The position numbers were made by a program, and so were the translations under genes. The notes below the pieces were generated by a model, which did not search any database, was not told where the DNA came from, and saw nothing but the letters and a program-made list of their open reading frames with translations. From Nemertoderma westbladi (taxonomy: Eukaryota > Xenacoelomorpha > Nemertodermatida > Nemertodermatidae): a DNA stretch of 22,412 nt. Positions 9,550 through 18,311 of this stretch are shown here, in pieces (position 1 is the first letter of the stretch; each line of letters opens with the position of its first letter). The DNA lies in NCBI GenBank assembly GCA_032718475.1, contig JAUCBJ010007833.1, positions 1 to 22,412 of the forward strand. The letters are read 5' to 3'.

Positions 9550-9797
9550 CCTTGGGAACTTCTATCTATTGTCTCCTTTCTAGCACTAGCTACTTGAGAA
9601 AGCCCCCATTGGGGCGAAACCTACTGATCAGCTGACAGCCGTCAGCTGATCACTGATTGCATGCAACGTCTAATGGTCAGTTGCTTTTTATTTTACTATT
9701 TGTATCGTACTGTACTGGCATACCTACCGGTAAGGTTTTTTACTTCAGCTTGACAATTAAAGACTAAAACAAATAATTTATATTATACTAATATAAT
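9550..9797. other. Spacer with two hairpins between LTR stub and right inverted-repeat arm
   Basis: At 9602-9615 GCCCC-CATT-GGGGC forms a hairpin, followed directly by GAAAC and preceded by CTTGAGA. At 9625-9652 TGATCAGCTGAC and GTCAGCTGATCA form a perfect 12-bp stem around the loop AGCC. The remainder is AT-rich with no reading frame. If the flanking arms are terminal repeats of a DNA transposon, this is probably its surviving interior. Confidence 0.75.
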
Positions 9798-10015
9798 AAA
9801 TATAGAATATCAATATACATATAGAATGTACATATCTATAAATATATAATATACTGACTAATATAAACATTACAAGAAAAGGTTTAACATTTCCTAAGTA
9901 AGTCCATTAATATTTAAAGATTGTTTTATTGGCACACATTGTTACCTAATTTAAGTGTAGTTGTGCGAATACCATACTTATTCGATTAACAGACCAGGAT
10001 CCTACATAATACCCA
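9798..10015 (-). repeat. Right arm of the 219-bp inverted repeat
   Basis: This is the reverse complement of 5232-5450, with five single-base differences and a one-base indel by eye. The outer end reads GGATCCTACATAATACCCA. The satellite that abuts the left arm is absent on this side, which marks the outer boundary of the repeat. Confidence 0.92.
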
Positions 10016-10398
10016 CGCGTTTCAAGTTTGTTAAATTATTTTTTTAGGTGAACCTACAGTATGACAAATAAGTATGCCATGCAGTATGTGGGGCTAGCCA
10101 CGAAAGTTAGCGAGCTTAGCATAAGGGTTCCATCTCAAATGTCAAATGTCAAAAATCCTCATGTTGTCTGTCGGTCGGTCTAATATTTGGACGCTTATAT
10201 CTCAGCAATGGCTTGGTAATTTTTTTTGAATTTTTGTATGTGTGTTTAGTAGACAAAATTTTTAGAACGTTTAGATCATTTTGATGTAGCATAATAAAAT
10301 ATCAGGGCTGAACAGTGACCATTCCAAAACACAAGTTATGTGACAACAGTAATCGTATGATAAAACTTTGATAATGTTTTTAATATTGTACGTTTCAG
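10016..10398. other. AT-rich spacer, nothing recognised
   Basis: There are no supported reading frames. Minor features are a doubled TCAAATG near 10135-10150 and a GTCTGTCGGTCGGTC run near 10165. It ends in TACGTTTCAG, a possible splice acceptor. Confidence 0.5.
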
Positions 10399-10520
10399 AG
10401 AATGGCTGCTCATAGGCAGATCGTCGATCTGCGCACTCTGACTCAGAGGAGGACGTTGATGGAGGGAAGGTTCCTCGAAGCAAGGATCATGCACATAGTA
10501 ACACCGGCAAAGATATTTAA
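10399..10520. other. GC-richer patch, weak exon candidate
   Basis: After TTGTACGTTTCAG the plus frame reads MAAHRQIVDLRTLTQRRTLM and is less AT-rich than its surroundings. The best donor (CATA|GTAACA near 10498) is poor. The minus strand also reads plausibly (PPSTSSSESECADRRS), so the coding strand is uncertain. I do not recognise either product. Confidence 0.2.
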
Positions 10521-10620
10521 CACTAAAACCACCAAGGAGGGAGGATATTCCAAAAAGCCAAAGTTGGGATATAATACGATGATATATTTAATGTGTTTCA
10601 TTCCATATAATAATTTTTAT

Positions 10621-10929
10621 TGATTTAAATGCGCAATAATTTTTATTGTCCGCTTAATTCCTTTTTTTGTCCTTTTTTTTTATTTTTTATGTCCTCCAAA
10701 AATCTAATGTTAGGTTCCATGCTACCGGTTTCTCTACTGCTGTTCTCTCAGGCTATCAGTACCGGTATTAGTACAGTATATATAGCACTATTTTGCTGCA
10801 TTGTATGTACAGATGTAGGTATAAACCAGACATTTCTGTATTTTAGTACAGGTACCGGCACCGGTACTGTTGTACGCCTACTGTGTAGCCTCCATTTAAA
10901 TACGGTACTGGTAGGCCTACCGGCTGACC
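10621..10929. other. Spacer rich in ACCGGT and AGGCCT palindromes
   Basis: Between 10724 and 10930 ACCGGT or a one-base variant occurs about six times, and GGTAGGCCTACC (10910-10921) is a perfect 12-bp palindrome. No gene is supported. The open frame at 10629-10982 is low-complexity and hydrophobic by composition. Confidence 0.5.
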
Positions 10930-11545
10930 GGTTGTTTTGGTTAGAAAATCGCGCCTCATCTGTAACCTGGTCCTTTGCCTGATTTGGTAAAGTGACCGTT
11001 TATTGTTTTGGTTAGAAAGGCCCGCCTCTGTAACCTGCTCCTTTCCTTCATTTTGTAAAGTGACTCTTTATTGTTTTGGTTAGAAAATCCCGCCTCTGTA
11101 ACCTGCCCCTTTCCCTCAATTAATTAAGTGATCGTTTATTGTTTTGGTTAGGAAATCCCACCTCTGTAACCTGCTCCTTTCTCTTAATTGGTAATGTTAT
11201 CGTTTATTGTTTTGGTTAGAAAATCCCGTCTCTGTAACCTGCTCCTGTCCCTGATTTGGTAAAGTGACTGTTTATTGTTTTGGTTAGAAAATCCCGCATC
11301 TGTAACCTGCTCCATTTTTTAATTGGTAATGTTATCGTTTATTGTTTTGGTTAGAAAATCCCGTCTCTGTAACCTGCTCCTTTCCCTCAATTAGTTAAAT
11401 GATCGTTTATTGTTTTGGTTAGAAAATCCCGCCTCTGTAACCTGCTCCTTTCCCTGATTTGGTAAAGTGACTGTTTATTGTTTTGGTTAGAAAATCCGGC
11501 CTTAACCTGCTCCTTTCCATCAATTGGTAATTGTTTTTGGTTATA
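10930..11545. repeat. 68-bp satellite array, about nine copies
   Basis: The anchor TTGTTTTGG recurs at 10932, 11003, 11071, 11139, 11207, 11275, 11342, 11410 and 11478, a spacing of 67-71 bp. Each unit contains TTTATTGTTTTGGTTAGAAA, then TCTGTAACCTGCTCC and a variable CAATTGGTAA-like segment. Two unit types alternate in part: those with AAAGTGACTG and those with AATGTTATCG. Confidence 0.95.
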
Positions 11546-11549
11546 AAAT

Positions 11550-12249
11550 GAGTGTTTTGCTACGTCATGTGGTAATCGATTATCGACAACAACCACAAAC
11601 TATTAAATTTAGAGTCTTTTACCACAGGCGCATATGGAATTCGATCTCATAGTCTATAAATCATGGAATCATGGAATGTTTTGGTGAAGGCATAGTGAAA
11701 CCAATTGTCCGACAGACCAGAAATCAACAAATTTTGAATGTTTTGGCATAGGCATGTTAAAATCAACTGTCTGACAGTCCAGAAATCAGCAGTCTGACAG
11801 TTTGAAGAAATACATACATAAAAAGTCATTAAAAGGACAATAAAAGTCATTAAAAGGACAACAAAAGTCATTATGCACAATTCGTAAAAAAAGGAGGACA
11901 AAAAAATTCAAATAAAAGGACATAGAAAATCACTGCCATTTTAATGTATGTAAACTAACAAGACGTCCAACAGACAGGTTTAGGAAATTATGCTTGAGTC
12001 GGATTTCAAAATGCTCTTATCGGTAAATGTTTTTAATTAAAAGTAGGACTATGCTTTTTTTTCCGGGTGTATATACTAAATTATGTTCAATTGTGTGAGT
12101 TCAGTATGTTTTTGTTTTGGTGACAAAATATTTTATATGTTTTCGTTTATGAACAAAATTGTATTTTATACTATATAGCGCATTGACTGATTTCCGTTAT
12201 TATGTCTTTAATGTTGAACTTTCACTTCAATTAATTTATATGGTTTTAG
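11550..12249. other. AT-rich spacer with short direct repeats
   Basis: Bases 11660-11810 contain two diverged copies of a segment with GAATGTTTTGG...GACAG.CCAGAAATCA. Bases 11819-11880 contain about 2.7 copies of AAAAGTCATTAAAAGGACAA. No gene is supported. The minus-strand frame across it is a by-product of these repeats. Confidence 0.7.
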
Positions 12250-12548
12250 GGATTTGTCGACAGCGCAAACGTTCGCTGTAATAAACTTAAGTAAAATATA
12301 TAACGTAAATAACGAAAGAAATAGATTTTTCACCCGCGATATGGGTATCGGGCAGGTTGTGGAAATATGGGAGCCGGCCTACCGCGGGAATAAATCCCAG
12401 GGAGTCATCCCCTTGGTTGAAGCGAACAGCCCTTGTACTATTGTGATAGCACCAACGGCGGTATGTCCGCCAAAGGAGATATCTCTTCATTCAGAAGAAG
12501 TCTCGGGATTTAACATAAATATCCCACAATTACAACTAACTAGAAGGG
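12250..12548 (+). CDS. Candidate internal exon, function unknown
   Basis: The segment is preceded by TTATATGGTTTTAG and followed by GGG|GTAAGTT, good 3' and 5' splice sites. The frame is open throughout. It enters with one base completing a codon and leaves one base over. It encodes a mixed-composition peptide with RFFTRDMGIGQVVEIWEPAY, then ANSPCTIVIAPTAVCPPKEI. The composition is protein-like and less AT-rich than the flanks. No ATG-initiated start is needed if it is internal; the first local codon is TTG. I do not recognise the family. If unspliced, the frame would stop at 12572-12574. Confidence 0.35.
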
Positions 12549-12718
12549 GTAAGTTCAAGAACGAAGTAGTTTAGTTAATTATAGTATTACATTCGGTATA
12601 TAATCGTTATTTTACCATATGTATTAAGATAAAGGAGGAAAACTGGACGAAATAGAAATTCTTCCCTCTCCAGGGGAAATTGGACGCAAATAACAGCTAA
12701 TTACTCTCAAAAATAAAA

Positions 12719-12802
12719 CTGTAACCTGTTCAATTGTGTTTAGTTTATTGTTTTGGTTAAAATAATGTGCCACAGTAACCTGCCCCTTTCCCTACATTGA
12801 GA
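12719..12802. repeat. Isolated diverged copy of the 68-bp satellite
   Basis: CTGTAACCTGTTCAATTGTG is followed by TTTATTGTTTTGGTTAAAAT and CAGTAACCTGCCCCTTTCCC. These match successive parts of the satellite unit of 10930-11545, about 1.2 kb away. It is roughly one and a half diverged units. Confidence 0.85.
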
Positions 12803-12896
12803 AATTAACATTGATGCGGGATATTAATCCAGTTAGTTGGTCGGTCATGCCCTATCAAAATTATTTAGTAAAACTTGATATGTATAATTTTTATAA

Positions 12897-14366
12897 ATTG
12901 ATTCTTCAATCCTTCCCTTTCCAGAATCCAATAGTCCCCGTGCGTTAAAGGCATACAACAGTACAACAAGAGTCCCACAAGAAATGAAAACAAATAAGTT
13001 GGTGCCAGTTCCCAAGAAGGGCAACCTAACACTCTATGGTTCTTTTCGGGGAATCTCATTGATCTCAATTGCTGCAAAGCTATACAATAGGATTCTATTA
13101 AATCGCATCAGGGATCCCATTGAGAGACTGCTCCGTGGAAATCAGAATGGGTTCCGTAAAGGTCGTGGGACCATGGAGCCCATTTTGGCACTTAGAAGGA
13201 TAATTGAAGAATTATCAAAAAAGAAAGACAGGCATCTGGCTGTTATCTTTGTTGACTTCTTCAAGGCCTTTGATTCAGTCTCTCGCTCACGTATGTTCAG
13301 CATACTTTCATTATATGGGATTCCTGATGAAATTATTGCAGCAATCAGATCAGTATACGATGGTTCGACAACATTTGTGTCTACTGTTGACGGTGACACA
13401 GAACCATTCGAAGTGTTATGGGGCGTCCTCCAAGGAGACACACTTGCACCATTCTTATTCATTATTGTGGTTGACTATGTTCTACGCATGTCCTTAGATC
13501 ATCATAATGATGATGGGGTGATGATAACTCCACCTACTGGCTCCAGAAGTCGAGGAAATCCTGCCAAGTACCTAACTGATCTAGACTTTGCTGATGACTT
13601 AGGAGTACTCTCAGAATCATTAGAGGGAGCCCAACGGCTCCTCAGCTCATTAGAACATGCTGCTTCTAGTGTTGGTCTTTTTATTAACTCCAGAAAGACC
13701 AAAATTCTGACAGTTAACTTTGAAAGTCCTCAGCAAGTCTCTGATCGGATGAGCATAAGCTCAAAGGATGGTATGCTTGAGCATGTCGACGACTTCTGTT
13801 ACCTGGGATCATGGATCCGGAAGTCAGGTGAGGACCTTCGAATGCGTAAGGGAAAGGCATGGGCAGCCTTGATTAGGCTTTCCAGGATTTGGAAGTCACC
13901 GAGAATTAATCGGAAACTTGAGGTCCGATTATTTAGAGCAGCAGTAGTTCCAGTACTCCTCTACGGGAGTCCATGCTGGGCTCTAACTGCTGAGGACACC
14001 AAATCTCTGGATGGCACATTCACAAGAATGCTACGCCGGGTTCATTGTGTCAAGTACAATGCACACATCTCCAACCAGACACTATATAACATTGGAGGTG
14101 TCTCATTGGTTCCCCCAAGCTTGACACTAGAACAAAATCGCCTCCGCTTTGCAGGACATTGCTTTCGCCGTGAGGACCAGCCAGTGCATAATCTTGTACT
14201 TTGGCAGCCTCATGGAGTGAATAAGCATGGTGGACAGCCCATGACTTTCTTGAGACGCATCTTAAAGGACACTGGCCTTAAAGATGCGGATGATCTAGCA
14301 AATGTCATGGGTGATAGGGAGTTGTGGCGGTGCAATTTTGTTGACAAGCCGGCACAGCATTCTTAA
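12897..14366 (+). CDS. APE/RTE-type LINE reverse transcriptase, 5'-truncated
   Basis: The frame is open from after a TAA at 12894-12896. The first ATG at 12984 gives 460 residues. RT subdomains appear in order: LVPVPKKG (6-13), FRGISLISIAAKLYNRILLN (21-40), NQNGFRKGRGT (53-63), FVDFFKAFD (motif A, 89-97), GVLQGDTLAPFLF (147-159), LDFADD (motif C, 200-205) and DFCYLGSWI (270-278). A C-terminal region follows with VLLYGSPCWALT, RMLRRVHCVKYNAHISN and LRFAGHC, typical of APE-type LINEs close to RTE-like families. Both catalytic acidic motifs are intact and no stop interrupts the frame. The N-terminal endonuclease is missing and homology begins near 12926, as in a 5'-truncated insertion. The ATG at 12984 is therefore only a convenient start. 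The exact clade cannot be settled by eye. Confidence 0.9.
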   Translation: MDSSILPFPESNSPRALKAYNSTTRVPQEMKTNKLVPVPKKGNLTLYGSFRGISLISIAAKLYNRILLNRIRDPIERLLRGNQNGFRKGRGTMEPILALRRIIEELSKKKDRHLAVIFVDFFKAFDSVSRSRMFSILSLYGIPDEIIAAIRSVYDGSTTFVSTVDGDTEPFEVLWGVLQGDTLAPFLFIIVVDYVLRMSLDHHNDDGVMITPPTGSRSRGNPAKYLTDLDFADDLGVLSESLEGAQRLLSSLEHAASSVGLFINSRKTKILTVNFESPQQVSDRMSISSKDGMLEHVDDFCYLGSWIRKSGEDLRMRKGKAWAALIRLSRIWKSPRINRKLEVRLFRAAVVPVLLYGSPCWALTAEDTKSLDGTFTRMLRRVHCVKYNAHISNQTLYNIGGVSLVPPSLTLEQNRLRFAGHCFRREDQPVHNLVLWQPHGVNKHGGQPMTFLRRILKDTGLKDADDLANVMGDRELWRCNFVDKPAQHS

Positions 14367-14665
14367 AAATGCAGCTGCAATGCAGCATGCCGATCCTAGT
14401 AGTAGTGCGTTAAAGAAAAACTTTTGGAAAATTAAATGATTGTCTTCAATTTCCTATTATTAAAACTAAATTATATATATTCGGGAGTAATAATATTAGC
14501 ACTAAATACCCATTTCTTCAATTAAAATATCGAGAATGGAATGATATTTTTTGTAATTAACTTGTTATTTATCTACAGTACATTATCATAATATTGCATT
14601 ATGAGTCACTATACTTTATTACTATACAGTAGGCATATTACCATATTACGATATTTTACATGCAG
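14367..14665. other. LINE 3' tail and AT-rich spacer
   Basis: The first 60 bases after the LINE stop (to about 14430) probably are its short 3' untranslated region, with AGCTGCAATGCAGCAT as an imperfect dyad. No poly(A) or simple-repeat tail is obvious. The rest is AT-rich without a gene. Confidence 0.5.
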
Positions 14666-14923
14666 AACCAGTTTCTCATTGTTATATATGATGGATATAA
14701 GGTTGAACATCTTAATCGAATCGATGAAGCTAGTGATGTTAAGCAGAGATACCCTTCACCATCTGATATACAGTCGATCACAAATCTTCAAATTATTCCT
14801 ATAAATGTTGTTGGATCGTGGGATCTTTCGACATCAGTAAGATCAATGAACTTTAAACTCTTCAACCATGATACAATAAATGCCCTATTCAAAGGATTTT
14901 ATTGTTCTGGGCTTACAAAATAA
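14666..14923 (+). CDS. Candidate terminal exon, function unknown
   Basis: TATTTTACATGCAG precedes base 14666 and resembles a splice acceptor. The same frame also has an ATG at 14660. It runs to TAA at 14921-14923 and encodes IVIYDGYKVEHLNRIDEASD, then INVVGSWDLSTSVRSMNFKL and ALFKGFYCSGLTK. AATAAA follows about 28 bases after the stop, consistent with a 3'-terminal exon. I do not recognise the family. Its phase (0) does not join directly to the candidate exon ending at 12548 (one base left over). A common gene would need another exon between them, or the two are unrelated. Confidence 0.3.
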   Translation, partial: NQFLIVIYDGYKVEHLNRIDEASDVKQRYPSPSDIQSITNLQIIPINVVGSWDLSTSVRSMNFKLFNHDTINALFKGFYCSGLTK

Positions 14924-15259
14924 AGATGTCAAACTCATATAATTGTAGTACTAATAAATCTAAATATATTACATCCATACCGGTACAAAATATTACAAAT
15001 GTTAAATCCCAATATTCATGTTTTATTTGCGTTCATAACTATTCCCACACTACAGTGAGAATTCACTCTATCGCTTAATTATATTATACCATGGACTGCT
15101 TCTGATTGAGCTTACATATTTTCAATCGCTGTGTGCTCATTTTGACTGCACTAAAAGCTGAAAAGTAGTACATATTTGGAATCAGCATAAAAATACCTTT
15201 CGAATGAGCTATTGATCAACTACTTTCAACAACTTTTATTAAATTACTCCCTGTACTAC
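14924..15259. other. AT-rich spacer, nothing recognised beyond AATAAA
   Basis: ACTAATAAATC near 14949 supplies the polyadenylation-like signal mentioned for the upstream frame. No other structure is seen. Confidence 0.5.
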
Positions 15260-15668
15260 CGACCCCTACTGGTAGGCTTACTCACACATGTATTTAACAA
15301 GGCTGGTAGGCTTACTCACACATTTATTTAACAAAGGCGTTGGTGGAGCAAGTTGGGATCTTTTAGTGGTAGGTAGGCCTACGCCCACATTTATTTAATA
15401 AGGCTGGTAGGCTTACTCACACATTTATTTAACAAGGCTTTGGTGGAGCAAGTGGGGATCTTTTAGTGGTAGGTAGGCCTACTCACACATTTATTTAACA
15501 AAGGCTTTGGTGGAGCAAGTGGGGATCTTTTAGCGGTAGGTAGGCCTACTCACACATTTATTTAACAAAGGCTTTGGTGGAGCAAGTGGGGATCTTTTAG
15601 CGGTAGGTAGGCTTACTCACACATTTATTTAACAAGGCTTTGGTGGAGTAAGTGGGGATCTTTTACAC
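15260..15668. repeat. 67-bp satellite array with a 34-bp sub-unit
   Basis: TAGGCCTACTCACACATTTA recurs at 15474 and 15541, and as TAGGCTTACTCACAC at 15608, a 67-bp period. Each full unit continues with AACAAGGCTTTGGTGGAGCA and GGGGATCTTTTAG. At the left side two half-length units (about 34 bp, ending in AACAAGGC or AATAAGGC) lack the GTGGAGCA...CTTTTAG half, so short and long units are interspersed. Confidence 0.93.
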
Positions 15669-16349
15669 TGCAGATACGGAGTGACCACTTCCGGCCTGCT
15701 CTCCGTGGTCTGCGTACCGATGCTTCTGGTTGTGGATGGGTAGGGGATGTTGGAAGCAGTGGTGATGGATGTAGCTGTGGTGGTGATGGAGACCGATGCC
15801 GACTAGATTAGAGACCGACTAGATTGATTCGACTTGAACATATTAATATACTGTATACTAATGCAGCATACTGTAGGCCTACCCATAATTATACATTTTA
15901 ATTGGTTTAATTGTTTCTTGCAAAAATAATAATAAAATTGTAATACTGTAGATGCCCTATTGGGTATCGGAAAGTTATATTTTTATACCTACGAGGTTAG
16001 CAGCTTAGCATTACATTACGGGTCACCAGACATTATTATATATTACAGTTGTTAGATATATTTGCTATAAGATAAAAGCATTGCGTTGTGGGTTTATTTC
16101 ACTGTTTTAAATGGGTGTTCACATAATGCTAACATTATTATTCACATTATGATTAAAATATTAATAAATAGCGTTTTCAACAATTCTTACTCTATTATAT
16201 TATAAAACAAACCGCACCAATTTTGTTCAGATGTAATCAGTTATTGCATTTATAGAAATAACATTGTTTATATGGAAACTCTATGTAGGCCTATTACAAG
16301 ATAATACCATGCATTTAATAACATTAAAATCATAATGTTTTAGTATTAT
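15669..16349. other. Spacer with a short GC-rich island
   Basis: Bases 15670-15830 are GC-rich, with repeated GGTGATGGA-type triplets after TTTTACACTGCAG. The frame that follows is only about 45 codons and Gly/Asp/Cys-rich by composition, so I do not call a gene. The remainder is AT-rich. Confidence 0.5.
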
Positions 16350-16915
16350 TGTACATCCCTGAAGGGACATCCCCTGAAAGAGGGCAGTGCAGTCATTGAC
16401 CACGCGCACCTTTTTGAGTGTATCTGGATGTCGTTCATAGTGATGTGGAAGGTAGTACGTCTTGTCAGTAACAACTTCTGGGTTTATCATCCTCATGGAG
16501 TAACCCTTTTCAAAGTATGTCTGAAGTTGGGTGTTGCATTGCATATGGGCCTTCTCATCACACAACAAACGCTGGCGTATAGACTTCAAACGTTTCAATG
16601 CAAGCAGATAGTTGTTGATAAGTTTTGGTTGTTTCAACATCCGCCTTATTGCAGGTAGACTTCGCCACCAACTTTCCCTGTTATTACCAGGATGAGGCAC
16701 AGAGTGCCCATTGGAATTTGGAGGCGATTAAGATATTTACAACAGCGATGTGGTTGCAAAATTGAACAGAAAGCACCATTGTAATATCCGAAGAGAAGGC
16801 CCACGGTAAGGAAACAATCATCTGTTTCTTGGATACCATAATAGGGAAGATGATTAATAATATCCCAATGGTGACTAAAATCACCATCTGTTCGGATGGG
16901 CCTTATAGTTAGTTC
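16350..16915 (-). pseudogene. BEL/Pao retrotransposon remnant (protease end and RT start)
   Basis: On the minus strand the upstream part (about 16900-16684) reads DFSHHWDIINHLPYYGI and CFLTVGLLFGYYNGAF. This is the segment between protease and RT in BEL/Pao elements, where 'W.HL..I...LP....VGLLIG.N' is conserved. The frame at 16700-16281 continues with LKRLKSIRQRLLCDE, YFEKGYSMRMI, YYLPHHYERHPDTLKKVRVV and ALFQGMSLQ, the start of the BEL/Pao RT domain (YLPHH...KVRVVFD). Homology stops near 16350, before the catalytic motifs. The two parts lie in different frames. No LTRs, gag or integrase are recognisable nearby. Confidence 0.82.
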
Positions 16916-17449
16916 AAGAACAGATATATAATAGCTGCCTCAATTCTTTGGCTAGAGAGGTGCCATAATATCAATATAAACTGGGAATTTTCTGCATCTC
17001 ATCATGGTAAAGGGGCAGTGGACGGCATCAGCACCAATATTAAAAGTGGCGTATCACTGGCAATAAACCAGTGTAGTGCAATAAGTCCACAACGCTGAAG
17101 AGTTCGCAAAGGTAGCAGCAATTGGTAACAATGCCAATGTGATAAAATGGTTCAACATCAATAATAATTTTAATGTGTTTCACCACTCTCCCGCCATACC
17201 AGGAATATTTTCAGCGCACCATGTCAGTACCTTTCGGCCAGCAACCGGGATATGAAAGGAGGTCATTCTCAGAGAATATTCGGCGTCATCCTCCACCATG
17301 GGGTGGTTCGTTTGGTTTATTGGATATTGAGGGCGATACCACAAGTGAGGGGAATGTAGCGATGCTCGCATTGATAGCCAAACTACCATTGGGGAAATCG
17401 ACATGCCAAACGATCCTGCATATTCCAATAGATTAACCATTGACCAGTC

Positions 17450-18311
17450 TGTTTACACCATTAAAGATGACAAGGGCGCATCAATGACTCTAATGACAAG
17501 GATAGCGACTTAATCAGTAGTTGCCATCCTCTATCTGACAAATTATTCAGCAGCGATGAGTACTCCAGCGAATGAATACAGTAAAATTTGAAAAACTATT
17601 AGTAACAATGTAAAATATGTAGCGTGGTACCATTGATATAAAATATGTGTTGATATTAATAATATAATACATTAATAAGAGATTCAACTCTATAACAATA
17701 ACTGCTGCACTCTGTTCCTGACAGCAATGCTGTCCCTGTCAGTCAGCGACGTAATTCTTCTATTGACCAATCTGTTAGAAATAAATGTACCAGTACCAGT
17801 AACGGTACTGGTAATGATAATGGTAATGGGCCTTGGGCAATGCAGTGCTACCCAACCACCTACACATTCAGAGCAGACATGGACCTTGCTTTGGTACTGA
17901 AGGCTAAACTGCAACTCACGCACCTGTCCTCTGAATCACTTTGCTGTCAACCACTACCTATGTGGCTAATGTCCTGCTACTCTGCTATGGTAATGGTAGG
18001 CCAGTCTAGTTAGAAATCGGGGTGGACAAATCCAAAGTCGTCGCTCTTTGATCTTTTGTAGTCCAACCCAATATATAAAAATCGGGGTGGATAATACGCC
18101 TAAAATTTAAATTTTGTCAGAAACAGCCACCCCCTTTCGGGGTGTCCGTCCACCCCCATTCTGGGTAGTGCTACCTAACTGCTTTCGGCTGTATGGTCTT
18201 TGGGTTGTTATTTACTGTTGTATTGAGATGAGGAACAGCGATAAAGTTTTTATTTTCATAATATTATAAGTCAATTGCAAACGTTTCGGAAGTAAACAAC
18301 TACCATCTTCA
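17450..18311. other. Spacer, no gene recognised
   Basis: A cluster of GTACCAGTACCAGTAACGGT-like short repeats lies at 17787-17830. AATCGGGGTGGA occurs twice (about 18016 and 18080), and CACCCCCTTTCGGGGTG near 18128 is a small hairpin. The flanking 16916-17449 may hold further BEL/Pao debris, but I could not read a protein there. Confidence 0.45.

Noticed and set aside
10629-10982. 117-codon plus-strand frame with hydrophobic segments
   Set aside because: It runs through T-rich DNA, palindromic ACCGGT clusters and into the 68-bp satellite. No motif or splice context supports it.
11647-11901. 84-codon minus-strand frame that looks like a hydrophobic membrane peptide
   Set aside because: The Leu/Thr/Phe/Val pattern comes directly from the roughly 21-bp tandem repeat AAAAGTCATTAAAAGGACAA, so it is a repeat artefact.
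17173-17436. 87-codon plus-strand open frame
   Set aside because: No recognisable motif. It lies opposite possible BEL/Pao debris on the minus strand, and its composition does not favour coding.
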